In this document: piece after piece, positions 1 to 5,650 of the stretch
How the letters are laid out: every line of letters begins with the position of its first letter
Position numbering within the stretch: position 1 is the stretch's first letter
Origin: Chloroflexota bacterium
GTDB lineage: Bacteria > Chloroflexota > Dehalococcoidia > SZUA-161
NCBI GenBank assembly: GCA_003229915.1
Contig: QIGA01000077.1
Coordinates: 1 to 8,236 of the forward strand
Direction of reading: 5' to 3'
Length of the DNA stretch: 8,236 nt
Position numbers and translations under genes: made by a program
The notes under the pieces: generated by a model
Database searches by the model: none
Seen by the model: the letters and a program-made list of their open reading frames with translations, nothing else
What the model was told of the DNA's origin: nothing

Positions 1-30
1 GTGAGATTGCTTCGCTGCGCTCGCAATGAC
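1..30. repeat. GC-rich imperfect palindrome at window edge
   Basis: The outer arms ATTGC (6-10) and GCAAT (23-27) pair perfectly, and the middle is an alternating TCGC/GCGC tract that pairs only in part. Short elements of this ATTGCTTCGCT...CGCAATGAC type recur between genes in several bacterial groups, and I associate them with Dehalococcoidia and some Deltaproteobacteria. Only one copy is visible here and it abuts the window edge, so its full extent and copy number cannot be judged. It could belong to the 3' end of an upstream gene or to an intergenic repeat family. Confidence 0.45.
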
Positions 31-84
31 ACCCAAAACTCTGATTTTTAAAGCCAATCGCTATTTCGGGGGACCTCTGGCAAG

Positions 85-113
85 TTGACAGCATTTCAGG
101 GGAGTGTTAGGCT
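85..113 (+). promoter_or_regulatory. Candidate sigma-70 promoter of the DUF1015 gene
   Basis: A perfect TTGACA (85-90) is followed after 17 bp by TAGGCT (108-113), which keeps the T, A and final T of the -10 consensus. TGT (105-107) just before it makes an extended -10. Transcription would start near 120, leaving a leader of only about 12 nt before the ATG at 132. The -35 and spacing are convincing; the -10 core is weak. Confidence 0.45.
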
Positions 114-131
114 AAAGCGAGAGAATACTGC

Positions 132-1463
132 ATGTGTGATGTTCGCTCATTTTGCGGCTTGCGTTACAACCTGCAGCTAATAGCCGACCCCTCAACAGTA
201 ATCACCCCACCCTACGACGTAATCTCTCCGGAAGAGCGCTCCCTATACTATCACATAAGCCCCTACAATATTATCAGGCTCGAATTCGGCGAGGAGCAGC
301 CCGGGGATTCTCCCGACAACAACAAATACACCCGCGCCGCTGCCACATTGAACGACTGGTTGCGAGAGGAAGTGCTGATCCGGGAGCAACAGCCTGCCCT
401 CTACATCGTTGAACATCGCTTCCCGTACCAAGACACTAAGCTAAGCCGTTGGGGGCTCATCGCACGAGTGCGGATCGAGGATTTTGAGAGCGGCAAGATT
501 CACCCCCATGAGAGAACCTACAGAGAACCCGCAGTCGACCGACTCCACCTGGTGAGATCGTGCCGCGCCAACCTAAGCCCAATCATGGGACTGATTCGCA
601 CTGAGAAAGGAGAGATGTCAGTCTACTTGCGTGAATTGAGCAGGAGAGAGCCTGATGTGAGCGCAACAAATAGCAATGGAGTGCGATACCGCATGTGGGT
701 AGTAGCTGATGAAGTGGCTATAGACAGAGTGTCGATGTTCCTCAGCGACAAGGACATCTACATAGCAGACGGGCACCACAGATACGAGGTGGCCCTTCGC
801 TACCAAAAGGAACAGTGGAGCTCCAATCCCTCTCACACTGGAGACGAGCCCTTCAATTTCGTTATGATGAGTTTGATGGACTCGCAGGACCCCGGGCTCG
901 TCATGCTGCCAACCCACCGGCTGGTGCGAGGGCTGGAATCACACAGAATCGCGCACCTGGAGGAGAAGATATCCCCCCACTTTGAGGTGGAAGAACTGCT
1001 TCCACCGTTGCCCACCATCGACGATACAATCCAGAGCTGGCTGCGCACTCTCGGGAAGCGCAAGCAAGATGGTACTGTCCTGGGCCTCTACGGGCTGCAT
1101 GAGCAGAATCTCTGCCTGTTGAGGCTGCGCCGAGATGCTGACCTCCGAAGTCTAATGACAGAGGAGGAGCTAGGGCTCTGGAAGGATCTGGACGTGGTCT
1201 TACTGCAGCGGATTGTACTCCAATCGGCGCTGGGAATATGCACCTTGGAAGAGGAGACCAGCCACCTCGAATACACCCGCGACGGGCTGGCGGCGAAGAC
1301 CTGGGTCGATACCGGGGAATGCCAACTGGCCTTCTTCCTCAATTCCGCTCCTGTCTCCAGCATCCTCGATTCAGCCGCCGCAGGCAGGAGACTGCCCCAA
1401 AAATCCACCTACTTTCACCCCAAAACACCCGCAGGCCTGGTAGTGAACCCTCTTTGGGATTAA
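132..1463 (+). CDS. DUF1015 family protein
   Basis: This is a complete 443-residue protein of the DUF1015 family, and the length is normal for the family. The N-terminus (VRSFCGLRYN, then TPPYDVISPEE at about 25-35 and SPYNIIRLE at 43-51) matches the family start, which supports the ATG at 132. Further hallmarks are HPHERTYREPAVDRLHLVRS (124-143), the IYIADGHHRYEVALRY motif (209-224) and the C-terminal LPQKSTYFHPKTPAGLVVNP (421-440). No signal peptide or membrane segment is seen, so it is probably cytosolic. The DGHHR motif resembles the active-site loop of ParB/sulfiredoxin-fold proteins. I recall members being linked to free-serine phosphorylation or serine biosynthesis, but I hold that loosely. 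The Shine-Dalgarno is weak (GCGAGAG, about 6 nt upstream). It has its own likely promoter and is separated from phoB by 185 bp, so membership in the Pho system is not shown. Confidence 0.9.
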   Translation: MCDVRSFCGLRYNLQLIADPSTVITPPYDVISPEERSLYYHISPYNIIRLEFGEEQPGDSPDNNKYTRAAATLNDWLREEVLIREQQPALYIVEHRFPYQDTKLSRWGLIARVRIEDFESGKIHPHERTYREPAVDRLHLVRSCRANLSPIMGLIRTEKGEMSVYLRELSRREPDVSATNSNGVRYRMWVVADEVAIDRVSMFLSDKDIYIADGHHRYEVALRYQKEQWSSNPSHTGDEPFNFVMMSLMDSQDPGLVMLPTHRLVRGLESHRIAHLEEKISPHFEVEELLPPLPTIDDTIQSWLRTLGKRKQDGTVLGLYGLHEQNLCLLRLRRDADLRSLMTEEELGLWKDLDVVLLQRIVLQSALGICTLEEETSHLEYTRDGLAAKTWVDTGECQLAFFLNSAPVSSILDSAAAGRRLPQKSTYFHPKTPAGLVVNPLWD

Positions 1464-1622
1464 GGCCCCCGCTTCCTCCGTGGGCAAAGAATCACCACCA
1501 AGATTCTCGACCAACGCCACTGCAGTGCTTTGCGGGCAACTTGGGGAATCCATGATGGAGATATGATATACGCGTAAAGCATAATCCGGCGACGCAGGGC
1601 CCAAGCTGAGCAGATTGTGCTA

Positions 1623-1631
1623 TGTTATACT
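1623..1631 (+). promoter_or_regulatory. Candidate extended -10 of the phoBR operon
   Basis: TGT followed by TATACT (1626-1631) is a good extended -10 with five of six consensus bases; no convincing -35 stands at the usual distance. Transcription from it would start near 1638, right at the GGAGG Shine-Dalgarno, giving a very short leader. An alternative is TATGAT (1562-1567) with TTGGGG (1541-1546) 15 bp upstream. The rest of the gap from 1464 holds a 10-bp palindrome CACTGCAGTG (1518-1527) and no clear terminator or Pho box. Confidence 0.35.
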
Positions 1632-1648
1632 GGCGATGGAGGATGAGA

Positions 1649-2359
1649 ATGACCGGAAGCAAGGTCCTTATCGTTGAGGATGACCAAGCCTTGCTCAGTG
1701 TCCTTAGGTACAATTTCTCTAAAGAGGGCTATGATGTGGCCACCGCTGTTGACGGCGTCCACGCTCTAGAGGCTGCCCGCAGTGAGAAACCAGAGCTGAT
1801 TGTCCTCGATATTATGCTTCCTAAGCTCGATGGACTTGACGTTTGCCGCATCCTTCGCAAGGAAATGAGAGTGCCTATTATCATGCTCACTGCCAAGACA
1901 GAGGAAATCGACAAGGTGGTTGGCCTAGAGATAGGGGCTGATGACTATGTGACCAAGCCCTTCAGCACGAGGGAGCTCCTGGCTCGCGTTAGGGCAATGC
2001 TGCGCCGCACGGAGATGTTGAAGCAGGATGCAAGTTCTCTCAGTGGGGAGCCTTCCCCTTCAGCAATCAAGGTTGGCGATCTTGAGGTCGATCTTGCTCA
2101 CCACCGAGTCTCCCTTGGCAGTTCTATCCTCGACGTAAGTCCCAAAGAGTTCGACCTGCTTGCTTTCTTGGTGGGGAACAGGGGGCGGGTATTCAGCCGC
2201 GATCGCCTTCTGGAGAAAGTCTGGGGTTATGACTATGCGGGTGATACCCGTACTGTAGATGTCCACATCAGGTGGCTGAGACAGAAGGTCGAGGTCGATG
2301 CGGCACATCCCAAGCGGCTTCTGACAGTACGAGGGGTGGGCTACAAGTTTGAGGAATAG
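1649..2359 (+). CDS. phoB: PhoB-type response regulator (OmpR family)
   Basis: This 236-residue DNA-binding response regulator is the partner of the kinase encoded 2 bp downstream. The receiver domain covers about 4-120, with the acidic pair D11/D12 (VEDD), phospho-acceptor D54 in VLDIMLP, T81 in MLTAK and K103 in TKPF. A linker (about 121-138) leads to an OmpR/PhoB winged-helix domain (about 139-235) with SPKEFDLLAFL, SRDRLLEKVWGYDY and RTVDVHIRWLRQKVE, ending VRGVGYKFEE. I place the start at ATG 1649 because GGAGG at 1638-1642 lies 6 nt before it and the protein then opens as family members do (TGSKVLIVEDD). An upstream in-frame ATG at 1622 would add nine residues but falls in the putative -10. 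By analogy it is activated by phosphorylation and binds 11-bp direct repeats such as those at 4134-4173. Other OmpR-family roles are possible, but the adjoining pst genes strongly favour PhoB. Confidence 0.93.
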   Translation: MTGSKVLIVEDDQALLSVLRYNFSKEGYDVATAVDGVHALEAARSEKPELIVLDIMLPKLDGLDVCRILRKEMRVPIIMLTAKTEEIDKVVGLEIGADDYVTKPFSTRELLARVRAMLRRTEMLKQDASSLSGEPSPSAIKVGDLEVDLAHHRVSLGSSILDVSPKEFDLLAFLVGNRGRVFSRDRLLEKVWGYDYAGDTRTVDVHIRWLRQKVEVDAAHPKRLLTVRGVGYKFEE

Positions 2360-2361
2360 GG

Positions 2362-4116
2362 ATGTTTCGCAGTATAAGGTGGCGGATAGCTACAGCCTTT
2401 GTCGCACTTATCTTGGTATGCTTCATTGGGCTCAGCCTCTACCTGTCGCACTTTTTCGAGCAAAGCTATCTTGACAACTTGAGGGTACAGCTTACCAACC
2501 AGGCACGTCTGATCGGAGACAGCAGTACGTCATATCTTGCCGGTGGGCAGGTGGAAGCCATCGATGCCCTGGCCAAAATGTTGGGAGAAGAGATCAATGC
2601 GCGGGTCACTATCATCGCCAAGGATGGTGTAGTGCTGGGTGACTCAGAGAAGAACCCGGCTTCAATGGAGAATCACGCTGATAGGCCAGAGGTGGTGGAA
2701 GCCCTTTCACAGGGAAAGGGCAGCAGCATCCGTTACAGCACTACTTTGGGTTATGACATGATGTATGTCGCTGTCCCTCTAACGGAAGATGGAGAGATAG
2801 TGGGAACGGCCCGAGTGTCCCTCCCTTTGACTGAGATAAATGAGTCTGTTGGGCATGTTAACAGAACTATAGTTTGGGGAGGCCTGATCGCTGCTTTTAT
2901 TGCCATATTAGCGGCACTACAAATATCGAAAATCACTACTGGTCCGATTAAGAAACTGACCCAAGTGTCCAAGCTGATGGCTGAAGGCGATCTTGACCAT
3001 GAAATCGATATAACCTCAAGAGATGAGGTTGGTGAGCTTGCCAGGGCATTCAACTTGATGGCTGCCAGGATCAAAGAGATGGTAGCCCTTATCACCACCG
3101 AGCGAGACAGGATGGCAGTTACCCTGTCTCACATGGGCGATGGTATTCTGGTTATCGATGGAGACAGTCGAATAACTTTAATGAACCGGGCAGCGGAGAC
3201 AATACTCAAGATTTCTAGAGACAAGTCGGTGGGGCGCACCTTTGTCGAAGCAGTGCGTGACTACAAGATGGATGAGATACTTCAGCGTTGCCTCAGGGCA
3301 AGGGAACAGCAAACTGGGACAGTCGAGATCAATCCTGAAAAACAGTTTCTGGGGGTGGTGGCCACGCCCCTCGAAGAGGGTTCCGGTTGCCTGTTGCTTC
3401 TCCGGGACCTCACCGAACTCCGGCGGCTGGAGACGATACGCCAAGACTTTGTATCCAATATCTCGCACGAACTACGCACACCTGTAGCTTCGGTCAAGGC
3501 CCTCGCCGAGACCCTTCAGGAGGGGGCTATTGATGATCCCTCTGTGGCGAAGGATTTCCTGAGCAAGATAAATACCGAAGTGGATAGATTGACTCAAATG
3601 GTGCAGGAGTTGGGGGAGTTGTCTCGCATCGAAAGCGGTAAATCCTCTATCCAGATGGAGCCTTTAGATATAGCCGAAGCAATTGATAAGGCTGCGCGGA
3701 GGCTCAAAGCACAGGCTGACAGAGCAGGTCTCAACCTAGATATAAACATTCCCCCGCACATACCTCAGGCCCTCGGGGATCGGGATAGGGTGGAACAGGT
3801 CCTGGTCAACCTGATTCACAACGCCATCAAGTTTACCAACACAGGAGGCAGAATCAACATCTCCGCCGAGGCAGATGGGGACAAGCTCCGAATCTCAGTG
3901 GCTGATACCGGCGTTGGCATTCCCGCCGACGATTTGCCCCGCATATTCGAGCGTTTCTACAAGGCGGATAAGGCCCGCAGTGGTAGCGGCACCGGCTTGG
4001 GTCTGGCAATCGCCAAGCATATCATCGAAGCCCACAGTGGTGAGATTTGGGCGGATAGCGTTGAGGGAAAAGGCGCTACCTTCAGTTTCACCCTCCCGTT
4101 GGCTCCCAATCTTTAA
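2362..4116 (+). CDS. phoR: PhoR-type sensor histidine kinase
   Basis: This is a 584-residue membrane sensor kinase that would control PhoB. Order of parts: a transmembrane helix (about 9-29); an extracytoplasmic sensor region (about 30-167); a second transmembrane helix (about 169-188); a HAMP linker (about 189-241, TGPIKKLTQVSKLMAEGDLDHEI); a PAS domain (about 245-350, GDGILVIDGDSRITLMNRAAE); a HisKA domain with the H-box SHELRTP, phospho-acceptor H369; and an ATPase domain with N-box N483/N487, G1 box DTGVGIP (515-521), F-box FERFY (529-533) and G2 box GSGTGLGLAI (541-550). All catalytic boxes are intact. It starts 2 bp after the phoB stop with GAGG a few bases upstream, so the two genes are almost certainly cotranscribed. 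The large periplasmic domain plus PAS resembles Gram-positive-style PhoR more than the E. coli type. The signal may come from the Pst complex and PhoU, which cannot be tested here. Confidence 0.92.
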   Translation: MFRSIRWRIATAFVALILVCFIGLSLYLSHFFEQSYLDNLRVQLTNQARLIGDSSTSYLAGGQVEAIDALAKMLGEEINARVTIIAKDGVVLGDSEKNPASMENHADRPEVVEALSQGKGSSIRYSTTLGYDMMYVAVPLTEDGEIVGTARVSLPLTEINESVGHVNRTIVWGGLIAAFIAILAALQISKITTGPIKKLTQVSKLMAEGDLDHEIDITSRDEVGELARAFNLMAARIKEMVALITTERDRMAVTLSHMGDGILVIDGDSRITLMNRAAETILKISRDKSVGRTFVEAVRDYKMDEILQRCLRAREQQTGTVEINPEKQFLGVVATPLEEGSGCLLLLRDLTELRRLETIRQDFVSNISHELRTPVASVKALAETLQEGAIDDPSVAKDFLSKINTEVDRLTQMVQELGELSRIESGKSSIQMEPLDIAEAIDKAARRLKAQADRAGLNLDINIPPHIPQALGDRDRVEQVLVNLIHNAIKFTNTGGRINISAEADGDKLRISVADTGVGIPADDLPRIFERFYKADKARSGSGTGLGLAIAKHIIEAHSGEIWADSVEGKGATFSFTLPLAPNL

Positions 4117-4133
4117 TCAAGCCCCCGACATAA

Positions 4134-4173
4134 CTTAACCTTTTCTTAACAAAGCCTTAAACAGACCTTAAAC
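4134..4173 (+). promoter_or_regulatory. Pho box: four direct repeats, 11-bp period
   Basis: CTTAAC (4134), CTTAAC (4145), CTTAAA (4156) and CTTAAA (4167) begin exactly 11 bp apart. PhoB of E. coli binds 7-bp units at 11-bp period, and PhoP of B. subtilis binds TT(A/C/T)ACA-like units at the same period. Four units could seat two PhoB dimers. The array ends about 10 bp before an extended -10, so it would take the place of the -35, as at class II Pho promoters. It lies between phoR and arsC, so the arsC-pst genes are the expected target. The regulator assignment is inference; the periodicity is directly visible. Confidence 0.8.
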
Positions 4174-4223
4174 ATTACCTGTTATCTTCAAGGCAGGATG
4201 AAAGGTTTGTTTAAGGCTTTGTT
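4148..4223. repeat. 22-bp inverted repeat around the arsC-pst promoter
   Basis: The left arm 4148-4169 and the right arm 4202-4223 are reverse complements at 21 of 22 positions, and the one exception (G4164 against T4208) would be a G-U pair in RNA. The 32-nt loop (4170-4201) contains the -10 and the expected start of transcription. The left arm covers Pho repeat 3 and parts of repeats 2 and 4; the right arm carries an inverted copy of the repeat core (TTTAAGG). It lacks a T-tract, so it is not a standard terminator. It could act as an operator, as a hairpin in read-through RNA from phoR, or be a by-product of a local inverted duplication. Confidence 0.85.
4180..4188 (+). promoter_or_regulatory. 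Extended -10 of the arsC-pst operon
   Basis: TGT then TATCTT (4183-4188) forms TGnTATnnT, matching four of six -10 core bases plus the TG extension. It begins about 10 bp after the last Pho repeat, the spacing expected when PhoB substitutes for a -35. Transcription would start near 4195, giving a leader of roughly 44 nt before arsC. Confidence 0.55.
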
Positions 4224-4238
4224 TGTACCACCATCACT

Positions 4239-4634
4239 ATGAGAAAAGTCCTGTTTGGATGTGTTCATAATTCGGGCCGCAGCCAGATGGCCGAGGCACT
4301 ATTCAACCATCATGCTGCAGGAAGAGCCAAAGCCCACTCTGCTGGAACCCAACCGGCGGGTCACACGGACCGCAATGTAGTCGAGGCCATGATGGAGATA
4401 GGAATAGACATCAGCGCCCAGCGCTCAAAGGTGCTGACCCTCGAGATGCTGGATGACGCTGAGAAAGTCATCATTATGGGCTGTGGTGTGGAAGGCGTTT
4501 GCCTTGCCACCTTCGTTCCTACTGAGGTCTGGGGACTGGAGGACCCGGAGGGACAGCCTATTGAGAAGGTGGAGGCGATCAGGGTAGAGATCGAGCTCAA
4601 AGTGAAGAAGCTGATTGAGGATATGAAACTGTAG
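4239..4634 (+). CDS. arsC: ArsC-like arsenate reductase (LMW phosphatase fold)
   Basis: This is a 131-residue cytosolic protein of the low-molecular-weight tyrosine phosphatase / thioredoxin-coupled ArsC family, and the length is typical. The P-loop is C8-VHNSG-R14-S15, the CX5R signature. Two more cysteines, C82 (MGCG) and C88 (GVC), fit the redox triad of thioredoxin-linked arsenate reductases (Cys10/82/89 in plasmid pI258 ArsC). D102 in LEDPEG would be the general acid. The three cysteines favour arsenate reduction to arsenite over protein phosphatase activity, though that is not excluded. It is the first gene behind the Pho box, 68 bp before pstS, and so is probably cotranscribed with the phosphate transporter, which also admits arsenate. 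No in-frame start exists between the stop at 4212-4214 and ATG 4239, and there is no Shine-Dalgarno in the 20 nt before it. No arsenite exporter or ArsR is in the window. Confidence 0.82.
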   Translation: MRKVLFGCVHNSGRSQMAEALFNHHAAGRAKAHSAGTQPAGHTDRNVVEAMMEIGIDISAQRSKVLTLEMLDDAEKVIIMGCGVEGVCLATFVPTEVWGLEDPEGQPIEKVEAIRVEIELKVKKLIEDMKL

Positions 4635-4702
4635 AGGAGGTGGCGTGTGTAAAAACCCGATCGAGCCTTGATCTTCCATAACTTATCGAAGGAGGAGAAA
4701 AA

Positions 4703-5611
4703 GTGCACAGTAGACTAAAGCGAAAGTGGTTGGTATTATCCCTGGCGTATTTGCTGGCGGCAGCCATTACCCTAGCCGGTTGCAGTGGAGGTACCTCTGG
4801 CACCAACGGCGACGAACTGTCAGGCTCCATCAAGATTATCGGATCCAATACGGTGACCCCTTTGACATCAGTGTGGGCCGAAGAGTTCATGAAGATGCAC
4901 CCAGGGGCGCGAATCTCCGTTAGTGGCCCCGGCTCTGGGGTCGGCATCGCCGCTCTCATTGATGGCACAACTGACATCGGCCAGGCTTCACGAAAGATGA
5001 AAGCAAAGGAGATAGAGCAGGCTGAAGCAAACGGAGTATACCCTTATGAAATTCAAGTAGCGACTGACGCCCTCTCAGTGGTAGTGCACCCGGATAACCC
5101 AGTCTCTGAACTGACAATAGCTCAGCTTTCAGCCATCTACACTAACCGGATAACCAACTGGAAAGATGTTGGGGGAAATGATGCTCCAATAGTGGCTCTC
5201 TCCCGTGATACAAACTCAGGAACCCATGTCTTCTTCAAGGAGCATATAGTGCAAATGAAGGGACTTCCAACTGAGGACAAGAGCCTTGAGTATGGTTCCA
5301 AAGTGTTGCTTCTGCCCTCTACCCAGGAAGGGGCATCGGAGGTGGCCAGGAATCCCAACGCGATCTTCTATCCCGGCCTAGGTTATGTCACCGAGGCGGT
5401 GAAGCCCTTGGGGATCAAGAAGACAGCTAAAGATGAGGCTGTTCTGCCCAGTGTTGAGACGGCCCTGGACGGAACATATCCCGTTGCGCGCCCGCTCTTG
5501 TACTATACGGACGGGGAACCCAATGGCGTCATCAAGGCCTTTATTGACTACTCCCTGTCAGCAGAAGGCCAGCAGAAAGTGACCGAGGTAGGATACGTGC
5601 CACTGAAGTAG
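4703..5611 (+). CDS. pstS: PstS phosphate-binding lipoprotein
   Basis: This 302-residue protein is the extracytoplasmic phosphate receptor of the Pst ABC importer. A basic N-terminus (RLKRK) and hydrophobic stretch end in the lipobox LAGC, with C27 as the lipidated residue, so the protein is tethered to the outer face of the membrane. A short Gly/Ser/Thr linker (about 28-41) precedes the binding domain. Phosphate-contact motifs are GSNT (47-50), SGPGSG (74-79), D91 and R168-D-T-N-S-G-T174. The C-terminal part (PLLYYTDGEPNGVIKAFIDYSLSAEGQQKV) is also typical, and the protein is complete. The start is GTG 4703: GGAGG (4691-4695) lies 7 nt before it and the signal peptide begins at once. It belongs to the arsC-pstSCAB transcription unit; no separate Pho box is visible in the 68-bp gap before it. 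Confidence 0.96.
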   Translation: MHSRLKRKWLVLSLAYLLAAAITLAGCSGGTSGTNGDELSGSIKIIGSNTVTPLTSVWAEEFMKMHPGARISVSGPGSGVGIAALIDGTTDIGQASRKMKAKEIEQAEANGVYPYEIQVATDALSVVVHPDNPVSELTIAQLSAIYTNRITNWKDVGGNDAPIVALSRDTNSGTHVFFKEHIVQMKGLPTEDKSLEYGSKVLLLPSTQEGASEVARNPNAIFYPGLGYVTEAVKPLGIKKTAKDEAVLPSVETALDGTYPVARPLLYYTDGEPNGVIKAFIDYSLSAEGQQKVTEVGYVPLK

Positions 5612-5628
5612 AAAGATAAGAAGTAGAT

Positions 5629-5650
5629 GCCCACTTGAGGGACAAATGGG
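5629..5650 (+). promoter_or_regulatory. Possible hairpin presenting the pstC ribosome site
   Basis: CCCACTTG (5630-5637) can pair with CAAATGGG (5643-5650) over eight positions with one C-A mismatch, leaving the loop AGGGA (5638-5642). The GAGGG Shine-Dalgarno (5637-5641) would sit almost wholly in that loop, 9 nt before the proposed TTG start of pstC. Such a structure could tune pstC output relative to the more abundant PstS. The stem is short, so this is tentative. Confidence 0.3.

Noticed and set aside
1465..1485. GCCC...GGGC hairpin after the DUF1015 stop as a terminator
   Set aside because: The stem has a mismatch after four pairs and no T-tract follows it, so it does not meet the usual terminator pattern.
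1622..1648. Longer phoB start at ATG 1622 (or ATG 1643)
   Set aside because: The added residues (MLYWRWRMR) are unlike any receiver N-terminus. ATG 1622 sits in the putative promoter, and 1643 directly abuts the GGAGG, leaving no spacing.
4148..4223. Inverted repeat as a rho-independent terminator of phoR
   Set aside because: The 32-nt loop is too long, there is no run of T after the right arm, and the element contains a promoter.
4597..4977. Minus-strand open frame of 126 codons covering the pstS upstream region
   Set aside because: It runs opposite the pstS signal peptide and ribosome site, shows no recognisable motif, and lies between same-direction operon genes.
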